Assembly: GCF_019834675.1 (NCBI RefSeq)
Contig: NZ_JABUBU010000028.1
Coordinates: 1 to 32,573 of the forward strand
Direction: 5' to 3'
Length of the DNA stretch: 32,573 nucleotides
Source: Rhodococcoides corynebacterioides
GTDB taxonomy: Bacteria > Actinomycetota > Actinomycetes > Mycobacteriales > Mycobacteriaceae
The notes under the pieces: model-generated
Databases searched by the model: none
Told to the model about the DNA's origin: nothing
Seen by the model: the letters and a program-made list of their open reading frames with translations, nothing else
Position numbers and translations under genes: made by a program
Shown: piece by piece, positions 26,213 to 32,573 of the stretch
Layout of the letters: every line of letters begins with the position of its first letter
Numbering within the stretch: the first letter of the stretch is position 1

Positions 26213-27720
26213 CCGACCCCGCGGCCCACGCGCCCACCGCCGTCCTCGACGTGATCGCCGCCGGCTTCGGGCGCGTTCTGCGGAGGTACGGGGTCGCGGC
26301 CTCCCCCGCCGAGGTGATCGAGGTCCGGCGGGTGCTGGGACTGTTCGGCGCCGGTGATCTCGGCGCGCTGCGGTGGGCGCTGCGGGCGACGTGCGCGAAG
26401 TACTCTCATGAGCGCGACGCGTTCGACCGCGCCTTCGATGCGATGTTCGCCCCTGCCGTCGCCCTCGCCGACGACGATCCGCGGCGGCCGTCCGGCGTCA
26501 TCACCGCGGACGGGTTGCCGACGTCGCTGGACGTGGCGGGGGACCACGCCGACGTCGGCCGCTACGCCGACTACAACGACCGGGCCGCCGACGTCGGGGA
26601 GTTCTTCGACACCCCGGAGAAAGAGAAGGGTTTCAACCCGCACAAGGACGACGACGACCTCTCGCTCACGGGCGCCGACTCGGAGGTCTCGGTGGACACC
26701 GACGCCGAATCCGGCCGGCGGGGCGTGACGTACACGGTGGAGGTCGATCGGGGCGACAGTGCGACCGTCGGCGACCTCGCGTCGTCCGACGCCGTGGTCG
26801 CGCAGGGCGTGCTGCGGTGGGACGACCCGGCGGGAATCCTGGGGTGGCTGAACGCGTACGACCCGGCGTCGGTCTACGGCGACGCCGGATTCGGCGAGGA
26901 ACTCACGCGTGCGCAACTCGATCGGTTGGCGGCGGCGGTGGAGGCGTTCGTCGACGCCGTCGCGCAGCAGGATGTCGACGCTCTCGCGGCGACCGGTGAG
27001 CCGTGTGTTCCCACCGACCGCGCGGACGTCGTCGCGGCGTCCCGCGAGGTGGTGCGGCGAATGCGGGGTACGCCTCGGCCGCGTCCCCGCGAGCACGGCG
27101 CGGGCCGACTCGATCTGCGGCGGACGGTGCGGGCGGGCATGCGGACCGACGGGGTGCCGTTCCGTCTGATCTCGCGGACCCCGGTCCCGGAGCAGGTCAG
27201 GCTGCTCGTGCTGGCGGACGTGTCGCTGTCGGTTCGGCCGATCACGGCGTTCGCGTTGCGGCTCGCGCAGTCGCTGCGCCACCGCGTGTCCCGGTGCACG
27301 GTGCTCGCGTTCGTCGATCGGCCCGTCGATGTCACCGACGTCCTCGCGAGCAGCACCGGCGACGACGCCCTGGCCGCGGTGCTCGCCGCGCCCGAACTCG
27401 ACCTCGAGGCGTCGAGCGACTACGGACGCGTCTTCGCCGACGTGCTCGCACACCACGGGTCCGCGGTGACGTCCCGGACCTCGGTGGTGATCGTCGGGGA
27501 CGGTCGGTGCAACGGTCTACCGTCCGGCGTCCGCGACCTCGAGACCATCGCCCGGCGCACGCACCGGCTGGCGTGGATCACGCCGGAGGCCGAGCGGTAC
27601 TGGTCTCAGGCGACGTGTTCGATGGAGGAGTACGCGCAGGTCTGCGACGGTGTGGTGGTGGCCTGCGACGCCCGCCGGCTGGTGGAGCGGGCGGCCGATC
27701 TGGGATCCGCGCTGCGGTGA
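26209..27720 (+). CDS. VWA-domain (CoxE-like) partner of the MoxR ATPase
   Basis: This 503-residue protein has a long N-terminal helical region and an acidic linker (residues about 130-170, KDDDDLSLTGADSEVSVD). A CoxE-like von Willebrand A domain occupies about 325-500. The MIDAS metal site is visible: DVSLS at 337-341, SDYG downstream and VIVGDGRCN. It has a GTG start with a 4-base overlap with the moxR gene, so the two are coupled. MoxR/VWA pairs act as metal-dependent remodelling chaperones. Together they are expected to load cofactor into, or activate, the alcohol dehydrogenase. The exact role in this pair is inferred. Confidence 0.9.
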   Translation: MTDPAAHAPTAVLDVIAAGFGRVLRRYGVAASPAEVIEVRRVLGLFGAGDLGALRWALRATCAKYSHERDAFDRAFDAMFAPAVALADDDPRRPSGVITADGLPTSLDVAGDHADVGRYADYNDRAADVGEFFDTPEKEKGFNPHKDDDDLSLTGADSEVSVDTDAESGRRGVTYTVEVDRGDSATVGDLASSDAVVAQGVLRWDDPAGILGWLNAYDPASVYGDAGFGEELTRAQLDRLAAAVEAFVDAVAQQDVDALAATGEPCVPTDRADVVAASREVVRRMRGTPRPRPREHGAGRLDLRRTVRAGMRTDGVPFRLISRTPVPEQVRLLVLADVSLSVRPITAFALRLAQSLRHRVSRCTVLAFVDRPVDVTDVLASSTGDDALAAVLAAPELDLEASSDYGRVFADVLAHHGSAVTSRTSVVIVGDGRCNGLPSGVRDLETIARRTHRLAWITPEAERYWSQATCSMEEYAQVCDGVVVACDARRLVERAADLGSALR

Positions 27721-27763
27721 TCGACCTGCCCGATCGGGCAGGGGAAACCGGACCCACCGGACG

Positions 27764-27769
27764 TAAGCT
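27764..27769 (+). promoter_or_regulatory. -10 box of a probable leaderless promoter
   Basis: TAAGCT lies 7 bases before the ATG at 27777. It suggests that the ErcA-like gene and the two-component genes form a second transcript within the alcohol module. Confidence 0.5.
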
Positions 27770-27776
27770 GGATCAC

Positions 27777-29000
27777 ATGCTCGGCACGACGGACGTCTCC
27801 ACCGGTTCGACCCCGGCGACCTCGCTCTCCCGCGTCACGGGCGACGGCGCGGGTCGGGTGGTCAAGTTCCACGCGCCGGAGATCGTCTTCGGAGTCGGGT
27901 CGACGGGGGAGGTCGCGCACGCCGTGGCGCGGCTCGGCGGCCGGCGACCGTTCCTGGTCACCGACGCGGGGCTGGTCGCGACGGGCTGGGTGGACGAGGT
28001 CGCGCGTGACCTAAGGTCGGCAGGGCTCGAACCCGTGGTGTGGTCCGAGCCGACGCCGAATCCCAAGGACCACGAGATCGAGGCGGGCGCGGACGTCTAC
28101 CGCGACCGCGGGTGCGACGTCCTCGTCGCGGTCGGGGGCGGCAGCGTGATGGATGCGGCCAAGGGTGTGGCGATCCTCGCGGCCAACGACGGGCGCATCC
28201 TCGACTACGAGGGCGTGGACCGGGTGGCCGCTCCCATTCCGCCGCTGGTCATGGTGCCGACCACCGCCGGAACCGGCGCGGACGTCTCCCAGTTCTGCAT
28301 TGTCACCGACACCGGCCGCGGCACCAAGATCACGATCCTCGGCCGCTCGTTGGTTCCCGATATCACGGTGATCGACCCGCGGCTGCTCACCACGATGCCG
28401 GAATGGCTCAGTGCCGCAACCGGTCTCGACGCGCTCACGCACGGGATCGAGGCGTTCGTCTCGCTGGCGCACAACCCTCTCACCGACGATCACGCACTCC
28501 GGGCGGTCACGTTGGTGATCGGCACGCTGGCGCGCACCATCGACGACCCCACGTCGCTGCCCATGCGCACCGTCATGGCGCAAGCCAGCCTGGAGGGCGG
28601 CCTGGCCTTCACCAACGCCATTCTCGGTGCGGCCCACGCCATGAGCCACCAGGTGGGCGGTCTGTTGGACCTGCCGCACGGCGTCATCAACGGAATCCTG
28701 CTTCCGCACGTCATCCGGTTCAACGCCGACGCCGATGGCTCGCCCTACGTTCCGGTGGCGCGGCAACTCGGTCTCGACGAGGCGCGGGGGAGTGCCCGCG
28801 AAGCCGCGCTGGCGGTCGCCGATCGGGTCGAGACGTTGGCCCGGCAGGTGGGCGTACCGGCGTCTCTCGGGGCCATCGGCGTCCGCGAGGAGGACGTCGA
28901 TCGTCTCGCCGGTTTCGCGTTGCGTGACGCGTGTATGGCGACCAATCCGCGTCCGGTCACCCACGCCGACGTCGCGGCGTTGTTCCGGCAGGCGCTGTGA
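27777..29000 (+). CDS. ErcA-like iron-containing alcohol dehydrogenase
   Basis: This 407-residue member of the iron-dependent alcohol dehydrogenase family resembles the ErcA-type proteins that work with alcohol-sensing two-component systems in Pseudomonas. It also resembles the propanediol dehydrogenase-like protein beside MnoSR in Mycobacterium smegmatis; both comparisons are recalled, not searched. Nucleotide loop GGGSVMDAAKG is near residue 120. All four metal ligands seem kept: Asp218 and His222 (GLDALTHGIE), His287 and His301 (GAAHAMSHQVGGLLDLPHG). So it may be a true enzyme as well as a regulator. The longer in-frame extension to 27003 is a shadow of the VWA gene. The ATG at 27777 follows a -10 box. 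Confidence 0.9.
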   Translation: MLGTTDVSTGSTPATSLSRVTGDGAGRVVKFHAPEIVFGVGSTGEVAHAVARLGGRRPFLVTDAGLVATGWVDEVARDLRSAGLEPVVWSEPTPNPKDHEIEAGADVYRDRGCDVLVAVGGGSVMDAAKGVAILAANDGRILDYEGVDRVAAPIPPLVMVPTTAGTGADVSQFCIVTDTGRGTKITILGRSLVPDITVIDPRLLTTMPEWLSAATGLDALTHGIEAFVSLAHNPLTDDHALRAVTLVIGTLARTIDDPTSLPMRTVMAQASLEGGLAFTNAILGAAHAMSHQVGGLLDLPHGVINGILLPHVIRFNADADGSPYVPVARQLGLDEARGSAREAALAVADRVETLARQVGVPASLGAIGVREEDVDRLAGFALRDACMATNPRPVTHADVAALFRQAL

Positions 29001-29019
29001 GTCCGGCAGGCGCTGTGAG
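28984..29019 (+). repeat. 18-bp perfect tandem duplication at a gene junction
   Basis: Bases 28984-29001 are repeated exactly at 29002-29019, and the first seven bases recur once more with one mismatch at the end (to 29026). The first copy contains the stop codon of the ErcA-like gene. The second lengthens the gap to the histidine kinase start by a multiple of three. Confidence 0.9.
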
Positions 29020-29040
29020 TCCGGCGAGAGCGACGGCGCC

Positions 29041-30339
29041 GTGAGCGGTCCCGAACCCGTCACCGATCTGTCCTTGCTCACCGGGCTCCGATCGTCGAAA
29101 AGCACGTACTACCCGCAGTATCGGGGTGCCGCGGAACGGCTCGAAAGAGTCGTCCACGCCCTCGATCTCGTCTCGCGTGCGCTGACCCGCACCGTGGAGG
29201 GCCCGGAGACGCTGATCTGTGCGGTCGCCGAGGCAGCCCGGGCGCACCTGAACGCCCGGTGGGTGGTGGTCGCACTGACCGACGCGTCGTTGCCGGGCAC
29301 CGGGCCTCGTCGACTGGTCCTCGGACCGGACGCGAGTCCGTTCCTGGTGGGCGAGGTGGAGGGCCCGCCGCTGCCCGACGACGTGCTCGCGTGTCTCGAC
29401 GACGTTCGCAGTGCCCGCTTCGCCGCGGAGCAGGTGATCGAACCGCACTACGCCTTCGTGCCGATCGAGTCCGTCGACGGCGCCGTCGGTGCTCTCGCCG
29501 CGTGGACGGATCCGCGGCGCACGTTGGACGCGACCGACGGCGCCGTGCTCAGCATCCTGGCGTCGCAAACGGCTGTGGCACTGCAGAACTCGGCCACCTT
29601 TCAGGATGCGCGACGTACCGCGGCCGATCTCGCCGTGCGCAACGCCGAGCTCGAGGCCACGCAGCGACGCCTCGGGGCCGCGCATCGCCATCAGGTGCTC
29701 GACGAGGAGCGCCACCGCATCGCGCGCGAGCTGCACGACAGCGTGACCCAGGCAGTGCTTTCGGCAGGGATGCAAATCGAGGTGTGTCGCAACGACATTC
29801 CGGATGCGGAGCGACGCGAGCGCCTCGATCTGGCGAAGGATCTGACCCGCCGCGCGGTCGAGCAGTTGCGCTCCGCCATCTACTCCTTGGGCCGCGCCGG
29901 CGACGCGGAGCGATCATCGTTGCCCGACATGCTCGATCAGCTGAGCGTCGTGCACATGCCGGACGAGTTGCAAGTCGTCGTCGACATCGACGGAACACCG
30001 GAGGAACTGCCGGGCGACGTCGAGCACGCGATCCTGCGGATCGCCGGCGAGGCCTTGTTCAACGCGGCGGTGCATTCCGACGCGTCGCACGCCGCCCTCG
30101 ATCTGCGCTACCGGCGGGACTTGGTGATGCTCGTCGTCTCCGACGACGGCGACGGCGACCCCGCGACCGTGCGCACCGCCATGCGTCTCGCCGAGTCGGG
30201 CGACCTCGGCGGTGCGCACCGCGGACTGGTCAACATGGCAACGCGTGCACGGGAACTCGGCGGTCGGCTCGACGTCGGGCGCTCACGGCTCGGTGGCATC
30301 GAGGTCGCCGCCACCATCCCGACGGAAGGACAGCGATGA
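29041..30339 (+). CDS. GAF-domain sensor histidine kinase (MnoS-like)
   Basis: This 432-residue cytosolic sensor kinase has no membrane helices. The N-terminal GAF domain (about 40-190) probably senses a small molecule. The dimerisation and phosphoacceptor region ERHRIARELHDSVTQAVLSAG carries His232. The C-terminal HATPase domain has EHAILRIAGEALFNAAVHSDA (N box) and SDDGDGDPATV, but the usual G1 box DxGxG is somewhat altered. It is like NarL-type HisKA_3 kinases. The GTG at 29041 is chosen because GAGAG lies upstream. The response regulator follows with an ATGA overlap. The ligand is probably an alcohol, its aldehyde or a product of the neighbouring dehydrogenases (inference). Confidence 0.92.
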   Translation: MSGPEPVTDLSLLTGLRSSKSTYYPQYRGAAERLERVVHALDLVSRALTRTVEGPETLICAVAEAARAHLNARWVVVALTDASLPGTGPRRLVLGPDASPFLVGEVEGPPLPDDVLACLDDVRSARFAAEQVIEPHYAFVPIESVDGAVGALAAWTDPRRTLDATDGAVLSILASQTAVALQNSATFQDARRTAADLAVRNAELEATQRRLGAAHRHQVLDEERHRIARELHDSVTQAVLSAGMQIEVCRNDIPDAERRERLDLAKDLTRRAVEQLRSAIYSLGRAGDAERSSLPDMLDQLSVVHMPDELQVVVDIDGTPEELPGDVEHAILRIAGEALFNAAVHSDASHAALDLRYRRDLVMLVVSDDGDGDPATVRTAMRLAESGDLGGAHRGLVNMATRARELGGRLDVGRSRLGGIEVAATIPTEGQR

Positions 30340-30968
30340 CGGGCATCATGCTGGTCGACGACCACGCCATTCTGCGGCAGGGACTGCGGTCGGTGCTCGA
30401 GCGCGAACCCGACCTGCAGGTCGTCGGGGAGGCCGCCTCGGCTCGGGAAGCACTGGCCCTGGCGGATCGGCTGGTGCCCGAAGTCGCGCTGCTCGACCTC
30501 AAGCTCTCCGCCGGCTCGGACCACGAGGGGCTTGCCGTCTGCCGCGCGCTGTCCGCACGCCACCCGACGATGGGTCTGCTGGTGTTGACGACGTTCCTGG
30601 ACGAACGGCTGGTGGTCGACGCCGTCCATGCCGGCGCGCGGGGATACGTGGTCAAGGACGTCGACACCACCGAGCTCGTGCGGGCGATCCGCGCAGTGGC
30701 GCGGGGCGAATCCGCGTTCGACGCACGAAGCGCCTCGGCCGTGGTGCGATCCCTCAACGGCACCGGGGTGCGGGAGGATTCGCTGTCCGAGCGGGAACTC
30801 GAGGTGTTGAGGTTGCTGGCGACCGGACTGTCCAACAGTGCCATCGGGTCGGAACTGTTCATTTCCGCCACCACGGTGAAGTTCCACGTCAGCAACATCA
30901 TGCGCAAGCTGGGCGCGACCCGACGCGCGGAGGCCGTGCATCTCGCCGGAAAGGGCGGGTTGATCTAG
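30336..30968 (+). CDS. NarL/LuxR-type response regulator (MnoR-like)
   Basis: This 210-residue response regulator has an N-terminal receiver with VDDHAILRQ and phosphoacceptor Asp54 in ALLDLKLS. The conserved threonine segment LVLTTFLD and Lys in YVVKDVDT follow. The C-terminal LuxR helix-turn-helix (about 145-205) has LSERELEVLRLLATGLSNSAIGSELFIS, then TTVKFHVSNIMRKLGA. It is translationally coupled to the kinase. It most likely activates the upstream alcohol dehydrogenase gene and its own operon; the palindromic hairpin at 23832 is one candidate target. No terminator is obvious in the 61 bases that follow. Confidence 0.95.
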   Translation: MTGIMLVDDHAILRQGLRSVLEREPDLQVVGEAASAREALALADRLVPEVALLDLKLSAGSDHEGLAVCRALSARHPTMGLLVLTTFLDERLVVDAVHAGARGYVVKDVDTTELVRAIRAVARGESAFDARSASAVVRSLNGTGVREDSLSERELEVLRLLATGLSNSAIGSELFISATTVKFHVSNIMRKLGATRRAEAVHLAGKGGLI

Positions 30969-31016
30969 CTGTCCCGGTTTCCGGCTGTTGGCGTGGTGGA
31001 TGTCGGTGGGGGTCTC

Positions 31017-31022
31017 TATAAT
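31017..31022 (+). promoter_or_regulatory. Consensus -10 box of a probable leaderless promoter
   Basis: TATAAT lies 7 bases before the ATG at 31030. This is a perfect -10, the same distance as in the other leaderless candidates. No good -35 is seen; a TTG at 30988 is too far away. Confidence 0.7.
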
Positions 31023-31029
31023 CGAACAC

Positions 31030-32573
31030 ATGAGCGATAGGGGGGTCGGAGCGGTGGGGGGTGCGCAGGTCGGGGGCGTTGCCTGGGGTGCGCGTGACCA
31101 TGCCGCGATGGGTCTGCCGGTGTCCTTCGACCTGCCCGTGGGTGGGCACCTCGACGCCCTGGCCGACCTTGCTGCGGGGGCGGCCTACCTCGAATGGCGC
31201 CGCTACCAGCACGCCGCCGCCCTGCACACCGAAATCGTCGTCCCCGAAGAGGACCGCGACGAGCGGGCGGTCGATGCGTTCGCTCAGTGCGCCGCCCGCG
31301 TCGCCACCACTCTGTCGGTGTCGCAGTACGTCGCCGAACGCCTCCTCGACGACGCCGTCGCCCTCCGCGACCGCCTCCCCCGGGTGGCGGAATGCCTACG
31401 CGACGGGGTGGTCTCCGCCAATTTCATCCGCGCCATCGTCTCGCGCACCGAACTCATCCACGGCCGGTTGTATCAGGGACTGGTGGACGCCGACATCGCC
31501 GCCGCCCTGCGCAAGCCGGGGACGTGGTCGACAGCCCGAGTGCGGGATCTGTGCGATCAGATGGTCTACCGCCGTGACCCCGACGCCGTCCGCGAACGGC
31601 GGGAGGAAGCACTCAAGGGGCGGTGCTTCTTCACCGAGGCCGGTCTCGACGGCATGGGGACCGTGGGGGCGACGGTGTCCGCCGAACGCGCCGCCGTCGT
31701 CGCCCGCGTCGTCGAACGACTGGCCGCGCAGGTCTGCAAGCACGACAGTCGCACCAAAACCGCGCGGGCATCGGACGCGCTGTTCGCACTCGTCAAGCAC
31801 GCCCCGTTCGGCTGCGACTGCGCCCGCCCCGAGTGCACGTTCACCGTGGTCGATGCGGACGAGGTCGCAGCGAACGCAGCACGCATCGTCATCCACGTGG
31901 TCGCCGACACCACCACCCTCACCGGACCCGTTCCCGCGAACACGACCACGGCGGCGGTGGACGAGGCAGCGGCCGCCGACGCTGTGCCCGAGTCCGAGTC
32001 CGAGCGCGAACTGGTCGACGGTGTCGGGTTCGTCGCCGGGCTCGGCATCATCTCCGGCGCCCACGTCCGCGACCTCGCCGCCGACCCCGACACCCTGATC
32101 CGCCCGCTCGGCGACGGCACCGACACTCCGTTGCCCGCGACACAACCGGCGGATCCGTACCGACCCTCGGCCGCACTCGATGCGAACGTTCGCGCCCGAG
32201 ATCAGTACTGCACCTGGCCCGGCTGCAACAAGCCGGCGTGGGACGGCGACCTCGACCACATCACCGAATACGACCACACCCACCCCGAGAACGGCGGGAA
32301 GACCACTGCGACCGGACTCGGCGCGAAATGTCGGTTCCACCACCTACTGAAAACGTTCGGCGACTTCGTCGACGACCAATACGACGACCCCGACCACCCG
32401 GGCCGGATCGTCCGCACGGTCACCATCCCCGAAGGTCGCACAGTCCTCGGCCCGGCGCACACCGGTTTCGACACCCACCCCGGACTCGACATGATCGTCT
32501 TCGGCGACCCACCCGCCTCCGGCACGAACAAGCAATCGGGCGAACGCGAACCCACCCGACCCGCCCCACGCAC
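31030..32573 (+). CDS. DUF222/13E12-type HNH protein, cut by the window edge
   Basis: At least 514 codons are present and the reading frame remains open at the window end. The family is the multi-copy 13E12/DUF222 HNH group of Mycobacteriales, thought to be endonuclease-like and often scattered through genomes. Residues about 30-330 form the DUF222 domain (e.g. RVAECLRDGVVSANFIRAIV, then KGRCFFTEAGLDGMGTV). The C-terminal HNH region has C394TWPGC, DHITEYDH with His410, and KCRFHHLLKTF. The Asn expected before the second Cys is Gly429 (ATGLGAKC), so nuclease activity may be weakened. The start at 31030 follows a consensus -10. Neighbouring frames here are Ser/Pro-rich shadows. Confidence 0.9.
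   Translation, partial: MSDRGVGAVGGAQVGGVAWGARDHAAMGLPVSFDLPVGGHLDALADLAAGAAYLEWRRYQHAAALHTEIVVPEEDRDERAVDAFAQCAARVATTLSVSQYVAERLLDDAVALRDRLPRVAECLRDGVVSANFIRAIVSRTELIHGRLYQGLVDADIAAALRKPGTWSTARVRDLCDQMVYRRDPDAVRERREEALKGRCFFTEAGLDGMGTVGATVSAERAAVVARVVERLAAQVCKHDSRTKTARASDALFALVKHAPFGCDCARPECTFTVVDADEVAANAARIVIHVVADTTTLTGPVPANTTTAAVDEAAAADAVPESESERELVDGVGFVAGLGIISGAHVRDLAADPDTLIRPLGDGTDTPLPATQPADPYRPSAALDANVRARDQYCTWPGCNKPAWDGDLDHITEYDHTHPENGGKTTATGLGAKCRFHHLLKTFGDFVDDQYDDPDHPGRIVRTVTIPEGRTVLGPAHTGFDTHPGLDMIVFGDPPASGTNKQSGEREPTRPAPR

Noticed and set aside
27003..27776. In-frame extension of the ErcA-like gene into the VWA gene
   Set aside because: Arg/Ala-rich shadow translation overlapping a convincing VWA domain. 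The family N terminus fits the ATG at 27777.
31061..32098. 345-codon plus-strand frame inside the HNH gene
   Set aside because: Ser/Pro/Arg-rich shadow of the true frame beginning at 31030, which has recognisable DUF222 and HNH motifs.

Overview
The window looks like a chromosomal segment of a high-GC actinomycete of the order Mycobacteriales. A Rhodococcus, Williamsia or Gordonia relative fits best, but the genus cannot be fixed from this sequence alone. The evidence is the rpsL-rpsG-fusA-tuf order, paired DUF3558 lipoproteins, a NDMA-dependent methanol dehydrogenase module of the mycobacterial Mno type, a 13E12/DUF222 HNH protein, frequent GTG starts, ATGA/GTGA overlaps, and many genes that appear leaderless.

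Layout. (1) 1-3117: a LacI-type regulator that may start upstream of the window, a PlsC/MGAT-like acyltransferase and an aldo/keto reductase. (2) 3129-3941, minus strand: a six-helix membrane protein resembling an orphan sensor domain, convergent with the reductase. Its upstream strip carries repeats and a perfect 14-bp palindrome. (3) 4227-14261: a tightly coupled plus-strand operon resembling the acyclic terpenoid (atu) and leucine (liu) pathways. Its genes are a TIGR03084 DinB-like protein, AtuA, an acyl-CoA dehydrogenase, carboxyltransferase beta and biotin carboxylase alpha subunits, a second acyl-CoA dehydrogenase, an enoyl-CoA hydratase and a TetR regulator. A strong palindrome sits at its promoter. 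(4) 14272-15320: two overlapping DUF3558 lipoproteins. (5) 15357-20030: the str operon rpsL-rpsG-fusA-tuf, with a promoter, a long leader with a hairpin, internal hairpins and a UUCG terminator after tuf. (6) 20095-23749: a MurI-like racemase, a convergent overlapping MurE-like ligase with altered substrate-recognition motifs, and a divergent MFS exporter. (7) 23871-30968: a methanol/alcohol oxidation module of NDMA-dependent alcohol dehydrogenase, MoxR AAA+ ATPase, VWA protein, ErcA-like iron alcohol dehydrogenase, GAF histidine kinase and NarL-type response regulator. (8) 31030-end: a DUF222/HNH protein cut by the window edge.

How the genes work together. The region 3 operon should dehydrogenate a branched or methyl-substituted acyl-CoA, carboxylate it with a biotin enzyme and hydrate it, under the TetR protein. 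No acyl-CoA synthetase, lyase or short-chain dehydrogenase is present, so the pathway must use genes elsewhere. Region 7 pairs a dehydrogenase of the kind that uses a tightly bound nicotinamide cofactor with an AAA+/VWA pair likely to mature it and a two-component system likely to induce it.

No tRNA, rRNA, CRISPR array, insertion sequence or prophage was seen. The most unusual items are the MurE-like/racemase pair, the inverted repeat at the left edge, and the recurring TANNNT box 7-8 bases before start codons.
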